Assembly (NCBI RefSeq): GCF_010093535.1
Contig: NW_022985196.1
Coordinates: 573,974 to 637,973 of the forward strand
Length of the DNA: 64,000 bases
Direction: 5' to 3'
Origin: Lindgomyces ingoldianus
Taxonomy: Eukaryota > Ascomycota > Dothideomycetes > Pleosporales > Lindgomycetaceae
The translations under genes were made by a program, and so were the position numbers. Each line of letters begins with the position of its first letter. Position 1 is the first letter of the stretch. Positions 1 through 12,079 of the stretch are shown here, one piece after another. The notes under the pieces were generated by a model. The model searched no databases. It saw only the letters and a program-made list of their open reading frames with translations, and was not told the DNA's origin.

Positions 1-92
1 AAATTACTTATAAAGTAAGCGTATAAAGGCTAAATAATAATAGCCTAAATTACTTATAAAGTAAGCGTATAAAGGCTAAATAATAATAGCCT
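1..92. repeat. Tandem repeat, two copies of 46 bp
   Basis: Positions 1-46 and 47-92 are the same AT-rich 46-bp sequence, beginning AAATTACTTATAAAG. The array may continue to the left of the window. It lies at the outer edge of the AT-rich island. Confidence 0.9.
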
Positions 93-283
93 AAAATACT
101 TTATACTATTTATAAAGCTATTTACATAGTGTAACTAGCCTATCTTAATATATAGCATTACTAAGGCAAGTTTTAATAAATAGAGTAGAGTAAAGGCAGA
201 ATATAATTAAATAGACTTATATAGACAGAAGGGAGGTAACACGTACAAAAGGCAACTCTTTAGATAAAAAGAAAAGTTGCTAG

Positions 284-563
284 TGTCTGTACACAGCAGC
301 AGTATTATAGCCTAGATATAAATAATTGCGCATAAGCAGGATTATATATCTATGTTACATAATGCTTGTGTGTAAACCTCTATGTGTAAACATCTAAATA
401 TCCCCCTTTTCTTTTATACAGAGAAAAGATAAGAGCAAATAAACTAGAAACATGTTGCCCTTACCTTACCTACCTTATACGCTGTGCATACTGTACACTA
501 CTCTTACTTTTACTACTTAAGTGCTTATACTATAAGCAGCTAGCTATTAGAGCCTATTTAACA
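284..563 (+). repeat. LTR-like terminal repeat, left copy (heavily RIP-mutated)
   Basis: It matches the reverse complement of 4919-5198 over its full length. Differences are mostly C/T and G/A transitions, for example GTCTGTACACAGCAGC here against GTCCGTACGCAGCAGC in the other copy. It begins TGTC and ends AACA. A TATA-like stretch and an ACAGAG motif occur in the middle, as in retroelement LTRs. Confidence 0.8.
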
Positions 564-3500
564 TTTTAAACTAATATAGTTCTAATTTAGTAGCTTTATA
601 TAAAGGTTATACAACCTAGAGTATTATATTTAGTAGAAAGCTCTAGCGCATTTTCTTTAGTAGCTTTATGTATAGTGTGCGCATAAGCTTATCTATTAAT
701 TAAATGTATACTTATGTAATATTATACAGTTTAAAATGCATTTTATACATAGCTTTTAGGCTTACTCTTATAGCTAAAAGTAGTCTCTAGCTTATTCTTT
801 AAATAGTTAGTAACTAGGTAAGAATTTTTTTTTTTTTTTATCTAAGTAGCTAGTAAACACTAGGCAGGATTTTTTATATAGTTAGGTTGTTTTGCCTTTT
901 ACTTTTTATATAAAGTAAAAGTTAAAAATCTAACCTTTATGCCTTATTAAGTTATACACTATAACTTTAAAAGTGCTATTAGTAATTAAAGTGTTTATCT
1001 TTATATAGTCTAATTCTTTAAATAGTTTTCTAGGTGTAGTAATTACACTATTTATATAAAGCTTAATAGATAAAGCCTAATTATTCTTTTTCTTTTAAGT
1101 TAGAAATACCTAGTCTAGACTTTATGCAGGTTTTCTTTACTTTTTACTTTTTTTAGTATCTATATCTTCTCTTTACACTAGTGCAGCATTGCTATTCTAA
1201 AGGGCTTAGTTTATAGTAGGCTTTAGTTCTACTTTTATAATATTTTTATAAGGCTATTCTTTTTTCTTTTTCTTTAAAAAATCTTTTTATATAGAGATTA
1301 GTTTATCTAGGTTATTTATTATAAGTAAATTGTCTTTTTTTTTTTTATAGTATAGTTTAACCTGCGTATATTAGAGCTTTAGTAGGCTATTCTTTTTTTT
1401 AATAATAATATCTCTTCTTTTAATGCTCTTAATTTTATATAAGCTAGTCTAGCCTTTTTTCTCTCTTTATGCTATAATCTTTAAGCAAAAAGAAAAGTTA
1501 AGAACTTTATATATTATAAAGCTATTATAAGTGTTAATTATATAATTAATGTTTACTTTTACATAGTTTTTTTAAAATATTTTTATTACCTTTTATATAG
1601 CACTTGCTTATGCAATAATGTCTAGTAATAGTAAAAAGTTTAAGTTAATTTTTAAGTATACTTTAAAAACTAGCAGTGTAGGTACTAGACTATGTAGGCT
1701 AGCTATGTTGTTTAAAGCTTTAACTACTATTTATAAGATAGCCTTATTATCTGTATAGTTACCTAGCTTAGTCTTTAGGATATTAAACACTTATTAGAAA
1801 GGTGTGTGCGCGCGCTTAACTTTTCTAACTACCTAATATACTTTTATAAGCATCTGCTTATATATAGCTTTTATAATCTTTACATAAGCTTAAAAATTCT
1901 CTAAAGTAAAGTTTATACTAGGGTTATGTATAATGTAGTTTAAAAGTTTTTAATAAGTGTTAATCTAGCATTTACATAGTACATCTTAGGTATCTTATAT
2001 AGACATAGATTTTAAAAATGTAGCAGCCTAAAATAATATATTTATATTAATAACATGTAAGACATTTTTATTATTAATTTATATAACATTAATAATAACT
2101 TTATAGTTAAAGTAAGTGTTATTTTTAATTATAAACTTAAATTTTTATAAAGCCTAGTTATATAATTAGTAAAAGTAGTAAAACTTTTTAATCTTTTCTA
2201 GTACTATAGCATTAATGTTATAGCTAGCGCTAGTTAGCATCTTTTAAAGTCTTTTTATGTAGAAGTGTTTAAATTAGTAGTAAAAGTAGTAAAGTTTTAA
2301 TTTAGTAAAAAAAAATATAAATTTTTTCTTACTAATATTAAAAAAAAAGTGTCCTTATTTTTATATAATAAGTATAGTAGTTTTATCTTTATATATAATA
2401 ACATTTAAAATGTTATTAAAGTATGCTCTAAGTTAGTTAGCATTTACTAGTAATAGTAAAAATAGTATTAAAGTTTTTAAAATATAGTATATAACTAGAC
2501 TAATTAGGTTCTAGATTTATATAGTACTAATTAATCTTTTTAGTGTCTAGCTTTTAAAGCTAATATTTATTTAGCTAAGTGTCTAATTAATTTTTATATA
2601 TAAGTTCTTTTATATATACACTTTAAGTTAAAACTTACTAATAGTAAAGATCTTTACTACGCTTATATTTTATAGTTTGCCTTAGTATACTATATAGTAT
2701 TAGTTATTAAGGATAAACTGCTTAGCATATTTTTTAGGTTTAATACTATAAATGTCCTTTTCTATTACATAGTATAAATAAGTAGTAGAGGTAAAGTAGT
2801 TAATAGCTTTTTTAGCATTCTTACCTTTTTATTTTATTTTCTTTATATTATGTAAATTATTTTTTTTAAAGTAACCTTTAAAGTCTTAAATATATAAAGT
2901 AATAGCTTTATATAATAAAGTTTTATTATAAAAATCTTTATATAAGGCAACATACTAGTTCTTTGCTTATATATAGTTATTATAAAAGTAGTTTAATAAC
3001 TAACATTCTTTCTTATAGCAGATAAAGCACTTTTTTGTCTGTGTACAGTTGTCTCTAGATTATAGCCTAAACCTAGATAAAAATCTTCTACATTATTCTT
3101 TTCTGCGCAAAGGGAGGCTTTTTTTTTATTATGTAAAGTTGTATTAGCAGTTTATATAGTATACATTAGGCAGTTTTTAAAGGTATTAGTTTACTTTTTA
3201 GTCTATAGTAACTTAGAGTAATGCTTATAAGTTACTAAATAAAAGCTTTATATAAAGGCTTAATAGTAAATATAGTATGTTCTAGTTCTAGTTATTCTTA
3301 ATAAGCTTATATAATAGTAGTGTGCAGTAAAACATTCTCTTAAAATTTTATTTTTAGTGCCTTTTATATAAGTGTAAGCTTATTAATTATTATTTTAAAA
3401 ACTTTATATAAACTTTTATTAAAGTTTTTTTATTAGTATTATATAAAAGTTATTATTATTTAGTTTATCTAGTACTAGCTATAGTTTACATTAGTGTTAA

Positions 3501-4530
3501 AGTAACTACTTAAAGTGTTATATAAATGCTTCTAGTTATATCTAAAGCTTATATTATGCATATAGTACATATTTACTTAACTTTTTAAAATATTTAGAAA
3601 GATGTCTATGTACTAAGTTTTTTAAATATCTAGCTATTAATATAAATTAATAAAAATTTTTATTTTATTTATAAAAATGTTATATAGTTAACTTATATAG
3701 TTATTTTTTTTTATGCTTTTTAAAATTATATAATTTTATTTACTAAGAGTTTTTCTTTAGTAGTTTTTCTTTAAAGTAAAAGTTTATATAAGTTGTAATG
3801 TAGTATAGATTATATAGGTAGTATTAGTAGTGTATACACTACTGCAGGCAGTAGTGTGTATAATTAAGGGTGTAGAGCAGGTGTTAAGTAGGGTAGCATA
3901 TATTATTTATACAGTAATTAGTGTAGTGCTAGCTAAAGTGTAGAAGTAAGTAATGCTAGTATATTTAGTGTTAATAGTAGCATTATATTTAGTCTACTTT
4001 TATATAAAGCCTTATATAGTAATAAAAGTTATATATAAAGCCTTTTTAGTATAATTACTTTTTTTTATGCTATATTATATAGCTTCTAGGCTTAGGTACC
4101 TTTAGTGCCTAGCTATAGTGTAATTCTTTTATTCTTTAGCACTTATATAAGCTTTCTTTTAAACACACAGCTAAGTGCTAAAAAGTTTTATAGTATTTAT
4201 TTTTTAAAATTTTTTATATATATACTTAAAAAAGTAGTGCTTTTTTAAGTTATTATATGTAAATTAGTAATTATATAACTTATATATAATTAAGTTTATA
4301 AGCTTATTAAAGCTTTTAACATGTTAATCTTATTATTTTAGTACTTTAGGCTAGTTTTATTTTATAGTGTTACTTTTAATATCTTTATATTTTTTATAAG
4401 TTATTTATATAATAAAAAATTTTTTTTATTTTTTTTATTATTATATAAAGTTGTTAGTTACTAGTAAAATTTTATTATAATAGTATAGTTAATTACTTTT
4501 TTAGTAAATTATATAAGTACTACTATTATT

Positions 4531-4762
4531 TAGCTACTAGGTTATGTAGCTTTAATAGCTTTAGTGTGCGCCTTACACTATCTCTTTCTTACTTTATATA
4601 GTAGCAAAGCTTACTGTATAATGTAAAAGATTAATGTGCTATTATCTAGCTACTAAGTTATACAGCTTTAGTAGCTTTAGTGTGTGTTTTATACTATCTT
4701 CTTTTTACTTTATATAGTAGTAAAGCTTACTATATAATGTAAAAAATTAATTTACTATTCTA
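4531..4762. repeat. Tandem duplication, about 116 bp x 2
   Basis: The unit starting TAGCTACTAGGTTATGTAGC at 4531 recurs at 4647 with transition differences only in most places. It lies inside the AT-rich island. Confidence 0.8.
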
Positions 4763-4885
4763 AAAAATAAGTAACTAAATAAAGTACTTTATAAGGCATA
4801 AGTACTTTACTATTACTTTTTCTAAAAAATAAGTAATAAAATAAAGTACTTTATAAAGTGTAAGTACTTTATTATTACTTTTACT
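4762..4885. repeat. Tandem duplication, about 62 bp x 2, with palindromic core
   Basis: A unit starting AAAAAATAAGTAA is repeated at 4762 and 4824. Each unit contains AAGTACTTTATA and a nearby inverted match, which would form a hairpin. Confidence 0.75.
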
Positions 4886-4918
4886 AATTTATAGTTAATT
4901 AAATTAACTACTAATTAG

Positions 4919-5198
4919 TATTAAATAAGCTCTAATAGCTAGCTACTTATAGTATAAGCACTTAAGTAGTAAAAGTAAAAGTAGTGTATAGTGTGCATAG
5001 TATATAAAGTAGGTAAAGTAAAGGCAACATGTTTCTAGTTCTATTGCTCTTGTCTTTCCTTTATACAGAGAAAAAGAGGGATATCTAGATGTTTGCGCAC
5101 AGAGGTTCGCGCACAAGCATCATGTGACATAGATACATGATCCTGCTCGTGCGCGATTGTTTGTATCCAGGCCACGACGCTGCTGCTGCGTACGGACA
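4919..5198 (-). repeat. LTR-like terminal repeat, right copy (partly RIP-mutated)
   Basis: This is the inverted partner of 284-563. Its inner part (about 4919-5040) is AT-rich and mutated like the island. Its outer part (about 5050-5198) keeps CpG sites such as GCGCGATTG and GCGTACGG and looks like ordinary sequence. The copy therefore straddles the island's compositional boundary. Confidence 0.8.
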
Positions 5199-5850
5199 GT
5201 TACGGTGTTAGATAGGTTTCCGTACCTAAATTTCAGTAGAACCATTGGCGTGACCCGAGCCAGTCCCCATTCACATCCCAGTCTACGCAATGATCAGCCA
5301 GCTTGGAAAACAGAGGCTTGACAGTGAACACTAAATTCGGTACTGGGACGCAGGCTGATTTACTGCAGAGCGAGTCCACTTCACACATGTAAAAGGACGT
5401 GCCAAAGAATTCCTTCTGTAGCTAGTGTGTCTGCAAAACACATACTTCTAGCACAAGCTTAGCTATCCTTGCGGCAGGGTTACCGGCTAATATATGACAT
5501 CTATTTTTTGCCGCTTTATGTATTAGCTGTTTCCCGCTTTTCATGCGTCTCACCAGTCTGTTACTATTCCTCCCCAAGTTTGGCTCTTGAGGGTAGGCTT
5601 CAATCAACATTCTTACACTTTGCAAAGAAACATTTCGCTCCGCACCTGATAAGAAATATGTACTTTTTCATATTAAGTCAGTGAAAACTGTTTTTGAGAA
5701 GTCCCGCTGATCAAACCTTCGCAAACCACCCACTGTCTCGTTCTACCCTTATTAGTGTTTGAACTCTCCCTTGCTCCATACCGAACTTCCCTCCGAAGCC
5801 AATGATGGCTTTCTAATATGAACCTCTCGATCTAGGACGACCTTTTTTTG
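5199..5850. other. Intergenic, no supported gene
   Basis: Base composition returns to normal here. Only short overlapping open frames occur on both strands, and none shows a recognisable motif or splice pattern. Confidence 0.6.
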
Positions 5851-7917
5851 ACCGATGCGACTTTTCTCCGCTAGAACGTCTGAAATCAAGTGCGGGATCA
5901 TTCACCCCGAGTTCCAAGTCGACGACCCCATCTCCTACGAGGCTTTGTTGTATACCTAAGGAAGTCTGAAATCGTCTGAACACATCGTAGTAAACAGTAG
6001 AACTTATTACTTACGCTACGCAAAACCTCTATTTAGCGCGACTCAAGACACGGACCAGATAATTTGGGTTGATGCTATTTACATTGATGAAGGGAGCGAG
6101 AAGGAGCGCGGGCACCAGGCCCAGTAGGTGAGAGATATATATTCTCGAGCTGCGAGACTTGCTGGTTAGGCCCGGTGACACAAGGCAGAAGACTCTTCAT
6201 AGGTTCTCTAAAGGCATTGCAGAAGGAGAGCCTCAAGTAAGCGCATAAAGACTGGGTGTGTACAGATCCGTGCTAGATGGATTTCTTGTCAACAGTTCAG
6301 TTCAGCCGAATATATGAACACTGGGATCTAGTGACGCGCCAGTGTGCAGCATTCATGTCGCTACTCAAGGATCCCTGGTTCAAAGCGGTGTGGATATTGC
6401 AAGAAGTCGCAAAGGCAAAGGCAGCTGTAGTCTGTACCGTACCAAAAAAGTCTCGGCGCGCATATTCTCCATTGCTCCGTTCTTGCGTGGAGTAAAACCA
6501 GAGTCTCATTGCGAAGCTGTGTTGGATAGAATGCCAGATCCATTGCCCAAAGATTCCCGGTGGAGTGAACGACGAAATCTTTACACTCTTCTTGTAAAGT
6601 TCAAGGAAAGTTGAGCTACTAACCCCGGGATATGATTTATGCGCTACTCGATATTTCTAATCCTCGATGTGATACAAAGGCTGGGTTCTTACCTACCTCC
6701 ACGCATTGGAATACAATGCATCTTGGCAAAAGAAGGAATGGGGATTCTCCTGCTGCTGCACCCAAGGAGATTCCCAGCCGGAGGCAAAATGTTAGCAGCT
6801 GCAGCAGGGAATACGCAAAGTGGGAAGAAAATATTGGAGTTTCTCCTTACGTACTACTAGAGGAATTTCCTATCACAGCAAAAGTGGTAGAGGCTGCAGC
6901 AGAAAGTGGAAAGGAAGTATTGGGGTTTCTCCTTAAGCAGCACGGAGATAAATTTCTTATCACAACAGGAATGATAGAGACCGCAATCAGGAACAAGCGC
7001 GTTGGAAAAGAAATAGTCACGCTCTTTAGTGAGCAAAGAGGGAAAGGGGTGGTCAGAGCCGCCGAGAACAGCGGAAAGAAAACTGTGGAGCTTTTACTCT
7101 TGACAAAGGGGAGATAGAATTGAAATGATGGAGCAGATATGGAAATATCCAGCAAGGGATGGTGTAGACATGATGAAATCTCTTCATGAGGGCGAAGGGA
7201 GCGATTCCGGAATGCCGGAAGAAGCATTCATAGATGCAGAACAGTAGAAAAAGGAGGAGGAAGTATTAGACCTTCTTCTTAGGCATCGAGCGAGCGATAT
7301 CAAGATTTCCGGTAAAGCAATTTCAGTGCCGGCAAGAATGTGGAAAAGAGACGGGATGGAGCTTCTTAAGCACTGAGGAAGCGGTAGCAAGATCCCGGAA
7401 GCAGCAAGCAAGAACGGTTAAAATTTCTGACGAAGCCGTTATACCTGCAGAAAGAAATGTAGATAGGAAATAGATAGTAGAACTTCTTCTTGAGCAGTGT
7501 GGGAATTACTGCAATCCCAGAAGAGATGATTATAGCTGCAACAGAAAACCGAGTGCAGGGAATATGTATCCTGAAGATTATCCTTAAGCACCAAGGGGCA
7601 GCATCACGATTCCAGTCGAGGAGATTAAGCTGCCAAAGGCAGACCATCAGCAAAAGAGCTTCTTCGTACAGTTAACCGTGGAAAATCTCCCAGGAAACGC
7701 ATCAGACATCATATCTACAATACTTGACGAGAATAGTTCTCCGTTGACGGCCATTGATGATTTGGCAGCGAGGTATATCAATCAAAGGAGATAGGAAATG
7801 GCCGAAGAATTAGCAGTGCAAGCAGTGAATACGAGAATAAGGCTACCTGGGCAGATGACGGGATCCCTTGCAAATAGTAGGGTTATTCTGGCCGCTGCTT
7901 ATAAAGAACTAGGGTGA
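5851..7917 (+). pseudogene. Decayed HET-domain gene with C-terminal repeats
   Basis: The conserved blocks of the fungal heterokaryon-incompatibility (HET, PF06985) domain can be read in order but not in one frame. From 5921 comes DDPISYEALLYT, followed by a stop at 5957 where the family has Trp. Then QIIWVDAIYID and KERGHQAQ, a stop at 6125, and VRDIYSRAARL. At about 6330-6420 LLKDPWFKAVWILQEVA is seen, and at about 6640 PRDMIYALLDIS after a one-base slip. The 3' half (about 6850-7600) carries degenerate repeats of the type EVLGFLLKQHG, found behind HET or STAND domains in this group. Several frameshifts and stops make it non-functional. HET proteins trigger allorecognition cell death in fungi. 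It adjoins the RIP-mutated island, which may have contributed to its decay (inference). Confidence 0.85.
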
Positions 7918-8294
7918 TAGAAATCAGGGATTAGGTACTTGGAGAGGGGCATCCGCTTACTCTAGTATGCATGGCCATGTTGGTGCCAACGTGCAAGAAG
8001 CAAGAACTGTGGGAAAATGCAAAAGAACTAGAGATAGCGTTAATTGGGCAGAGGTAGGAGGAGTTTTATTGCAAGGGAGACGGAGAGGAGGAGAGAGGAG
8101 AGAGGAGAGAGTGGTTAGGGATGAGGATGAGGAGGGTGGCGTTAGAAGAAGTACGAGGCTCAGGGGACGACATTAGGCTGCCTATATAATCCACTGTAGG
8201 TAAACCAAGAAGAAAAATACTGAAGGATCAATCTAGGAGGAGAAGATGGTGGTGGAGGCTTTGAAATTGACTGGTGTTGGTTGGTCGATCACTT
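7918..8294. other. Intergenic with purine-rich tract
   Basis: It holds an almost pure A/G tract at about 8076-8165 (repeated GGAGA units). A 69-codon open frame (7967-8176) results mainly from that low complexity and is not supported as a gene. It is the downstream region of rrb1. Confidence 0.5.
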
Positions 8295-9884
8295 CTACAC
8301 ACTAATTGTCTTGAATACACTGAGGACTGTTAGTGGTCACTCCAAGAGAAATTAAAAGTCTTTCGTTCACGTACCCAAATCCAGATCCACCCGTTGCCAT
8401 CACCGTCCCCGGAATCTGCGCATGCCAATGCGCTTCCTTGACCTGCTCCATATAATGCACAAACAGTAGCTGTGGCGGTACATCCTGAACACCCGCCGTA
8501 TCCTGACTCTCCTCATCATCCAACTCCACCGCCAGATCCCAAAGCGTCAGTGTATTGTCGCCAGCACAAACAAGCACAATACTGTCGTCTGTAGGATGCC
8601 ACTCCACTGCCGTAATCTGCTCTTTATGGAAAGTGAAGGAGGCGACCGGCGAAGGCTTCTTCTCGTTACTTAGCGAAGTCGAGGGTTTCCACTGCCGCAA
8701 GTCCCAGACTGCCCATTCGCCATCATCTGCGCCGGAAGCGAGTAAATGCGCGGTTTGATGTGACCAGCTTAGGACGTTCACGTCAGTCTTCGAAACTTGC
8801 ACGCTGACAGCTGCTTTTCGAGATTTTGATCGCGCATCCCAGATCTTAACTGTGCCGTCATTGGAGGCGGATGCGAAGACGTGCTTTTCTGTGGGCGACC
8901 ATTGCAGCTCTTCGACTGTGCCTTGGTGGCCAGTGTAGGGGGTTGTGTCGGTTACGAAGCCGCCGCCTTGGGTTCTTGTTGTTGCGAAGATTTTGCCAGA
9001 CGTGTCGCCTGTTATCAATTTGCCTTCCTGGATCAGGGGCGACCAGTCTAGGGCATAACCTTCATTAGCCTTGTGTGCGCGGATTGTGCAGATTGGTTTG
9101 TTCTGTGCGGGGGTGATGGTGGTGCCGGGGGTGTCGAAGGAAGTGAGGTGTGGCGTTATATCGTGTATCAGGACCTGGCCTGACTCTGTCATTGTGGCTG
9201 TGAGTGTCGTAGGGGGCTTTGCGGATGTGCTCTGCGGGCATTGGTGCGCGCGTATCCTATTCGTGCAGCTGTTCATGGGTATTGATTTTGTCTCTAATAT
9301 CGGGTCTGAGGCCTCGTCGTCTGAATCATCTTCCTCTTCCTCGTCGTCCCTCTCCATTCGCGACAGACTGCTCATTTTCATGACCATGAGCTGGTTCTCC
9401 TTGTCTCTTCCTCGTGCGGCCTGGGTGCCGGCAACAGCATACACGGTCGCGGGGTAAGTTTTGCGGTTCGAGCCCAGACTGTCGGGTATTATGTCGCAGG
9501 AGAGGCATGGCCATGGCGCTTCGAGGGTATGTAGCATTTCGTAGGCAGAGAGATCGGGGGAGAGGGTCTCGCCGGCGGAGAGCTTGTGGCGACCAGGCAT
9601 GAATGTGCCTTGGTCGACGTCCATGGCGCCTGCTCTAGTCAATAAACCAATTTGATATACGGGTTGTTGTAAGTCCTGTGCCTACTTTCTCGCTCCTCCG
9701 CTTCCCTCTCTTCGTCGGGCCGCCCGTCTACGCCCGCTTCGAGTATCTCATCCTCACTCTCAAACTCGTCCTCATATTCGTCCTCGAACTCGCCGGCCTC
9801 GTCCTGGTCGATTTCCATGGGTCGGTCGCCATTTTTGACAGTTTCGAGCTCCTCCTCAGAGGGCTCGGCCGGTCGCTTGGACAT
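8295..9884 (-). CDS. rrb1: Ribosome assembly WD40 protein Rrb1/GRWD1
   Basis: The product is the nuclear WD-repeat chaperone that escorts ribosomal protein L3 (uL3) into 60S assembly. Three exons are read: 9686-9884, 8375-9629 and a 25-nt last exon 8295-8319, giving 492 aa. Introns are 56 and 55 nt; the second has GTACGTG, CTAAC and CAG signals. Splicing restores the family C-terminus GSGFGVFKTISV, whereas read-through would end in an unrelated tail. The N-terminal third is acidic (EDEYEDEF and DDEEEEDDSDDE tracts). The CAF1C/H4-binding-like block follows, containing MLHTLEAPWPCLSCDI. WD repeats with GHQGTVEELQWSP and IWDARS follow. It is divergent from spg1, with 445 bp between the start codons. 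Confidence is very high. Confidence 0.96.
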
Positions 9885-10329
9885 ATCGGCAAAAATTATT
9901 GGTGCGCGGCGAAAGACGGTTTTACGCCAGTGTCGGCGGGGTGGTCGAAACTTTTTTTGGTGTTTGTACGGTTTGTTTTAGTGGCGGGTGCCAAGGCCGA
10001 GCCCTTCCCCTCGACGCCCAGTTCCATCCCTGTCGTCGTGGATTGCCCGTGCTATCGAATCAAAATAATCAACACAGCCTTATCCTAGACTGGTCAATCC
10101 GCTCCTGAGTTGCTGCAAGCCGCTGTCTCCAAGCCGCGGAGCATGACCAGAGCCGCACCCGACACGCTCTGCTGCTGTTGACGCGTCGCATCTGAACCAC
10201 GTCGAGGCGGGGCGGCCGAACGCTCAGCGCCTACTGCGACTGCGGCAGTCTATTCCTCCTATTCGCCAGCCACCGAGAGACATCATCCCTCTTCCAGTCC
10301 GCATACCGCGACAGAGTAGAGCCTTCGCG
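9885..10329. promoter_or_regulatory. Divergent promoter region between rrb1 and spg1
   Basis: These 445 bp separate two start codons facing away from each other, so both genes must share this region for their 5' controls. It is GC-rich with pyrimidine stretches upstream of spg1. I recognise no specific operator. Confidence 0.6.
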
Positions 10330-11554
10330 ATGGATACCATGGACACCCAGCCAGATACTGTAATGACCCAGGAAGGCCAGGAAGGCCAGGAAGCGCAGAA
10401 ACACATGGACCAGCCCATGGAGGTCGACGACAGCATGAACACCACCATCGCTGCCTCAACCGTTGGCCCGCTGCCCGACATGCACAACAATGGCTACGGG
10501 AATGGCTATGGGAACGGCGACCACCGACCGCAGACATCGTACTCGGACACGTCCTTCAGCCACCACTACTCGCAGACAAACCCGGAAGCGCAGTACAGTT
10601 CGCGCTTCAACACTCCGTCCGACGCAGACACCCCGCCGCGACATGGCTACTACAACGGCAGTGGGAAGGAGACGCAGATGGGGCAGCCGCACTCGCGGCC
10701 GAACTCGAATCTAGGTCATCGGTATCCGCATTCGGAAGGCGGCGCCCGGTCGGTCACCTACCAGGAGCAGAACCAGCGGAACTCGCAGGGACAGCAGGAA
10801 GCTGCGACCAAGAATACCAGCGTTGTGATCAAGGTCGGCATGGTGGGTGATGCCCAGATCGGCAAGACAAGTCTGATGGTCAAGTACGTCGAGGGCAGTT
10901 GGGACGAGGACTACATTCAGACATTAGGTCGGTTGTGCCCCTAAAGAAAACTGTGTGCGTTCTATTAACTTTAGCAGGTGTTAACTTCATGGAGAAGACC
11001 ATATCAATCCGGAATACGGAGATCACCTTCTCCATCTGGGATCTCGGAGGCCAGCGCGAATTCGTCAACATGCTTCCGCTGGTCTGCAACGATGCTGTTG
11101 CCATATTGTTCATGTTTGATCTAACCCGGAAGAGCACTCTCAATTCGATCAAGGAGTGGTACCGCCAAGGACGAGGGTTCAACAAGACGGCCATCCCGTT
11201 TTTGGTGGGAACAAAGTACGACCATTTCGTCAACTTCCCCCGAGAAGAGCAGGAGGAGATCTCCAGTCAGGTAAGCCCATTTGCGGCCACTTCTAAACAA
11301 TGCGACTTACGAGTGACGTAGGCAAAACGATTCGCAAAAGCAATGAAAGCCAGCCTCATCTTCAGCAGCACAAGTCACAGCATAAACGTGCAGAAGGTAA
11401 GCATTTCTCCCCACCCTATAATCTCCCTTATCTCGTTTATCTAATCTTCCTCTAGATCTTTAAGATTGTCCTATCCAAAGCATTCGACCTGAAATGCACT
11501 ATACCCGAAATAGAAAATATAGGAGAACCGCTCCTGCTCTACCAATCCGTCTAG
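10330..11554 (+). CDS. spg1: Septum-promoting small GTPase Spg1/Tem1
   Basis: This is the Ras-superfamily switch at the head of the septation initiation (SIN/MEN) pathway, acting at spindle pole bodies. Exons are 10330-10927, 10978-11270, 11322-11396 and 11456-11554, total 354 aa. The first about 165 residues are a low-complexity N-terminal extension ([20 protein letters not shown]). The GTPase core shows the P-loop GDAQIGKTS, the Spg1-type G3 WDLGGQREF, and GTKYD in place of NKxD as usual for this family. [13 protein letters not shown]5 region follows. The C-terminus has no CaaX box, as expected. Intron 1 (50 nt) uses the weak donor GTCGGT with a TTAAC branch site. Assignment is secure. Confidence 0.96.
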
Positions 11555-12079
11555 CACCCCACCTTCCTCTACGTCCACGTCTAGTCCAATCTACAGGGTA
11601 ATCATGGAACCAGGTGGTTGGTGTTTTAATGTGCAATGTTACCATGAGGAAATGGCATTCATGAATGAACTTCACTTTTTGAGGTGGGCCGGGCTTGCAT
11701 CATGGGGCGACTGGAGCATTTACTCTCTGTCTTGACTGCGTTCGTCCCTTCAGGCTAGGGAAATGGAACGGCGTTTATTTTATGCCTATGCGTGTTTGGA
11801 TGATGGAAATGACATGCGGTGTGAGTTTGTGTACGAGATAGTGGGCATGGGATTGCTACCCTAAGTTGGTATGTCTTCGTGCTTGAGTGCGGTCGGGAGT
11901 ACGTGCCCGGCTGCGGATGAGGGAAGGAATAGGGGGTGGTGAGATCTTGTACAGAATACAGAATCCTGTCTTGCAAATTATGAGGTGTCAAATTACTTCG
12001 AGTGGACAAACCATGTGCATGTACATGGCCCGTAGGTCACTTCGCCGAGCTGGCCAGCCAAACCGCAAGTTTATTTGTA
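11555..12079. other. Convergent intergenic region
   Basis: This is 3' sequence of spg1 and of the Zn2Cys6 gene on the opposite strand. I see no gene. Confidence 0.6.

Larger units (their letters stand above)
284..5198. mobile_element. RIP-degraded transposon island bounded by inverted 280-bp repeats
   Basis: This stretch is very AT-rich, packed with TpA and nearly free of CpG, and has no open reading frame. Two related 280-bp sequences sit at its ends in opposite orientation (284-563 and 4919-5198). Each outer end starts TGTC and each inner end closes TTTAACA or TTTAATA, so the TG...CA ends of an LTR are present. Two readings fit: a DNA element with long terminal inverted repeats, or two LTR-type retroelement copies inserted head to head. 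The flanks GCTAG (279-283) and GTTAC (5199-5203) do not match, so a single target duplication is not supported. No transposase or reverse transcriptase could be read through the mutations. C-to-T type decay is inferred from the comparison of the two repeats. Confidence 0.75.

Noticed and set aside
7967..8176. 69-codon plus-strand frame rich in Arg/Glu
   Set aside because: Caused by a purine-rich tract; no family motif or splice context.
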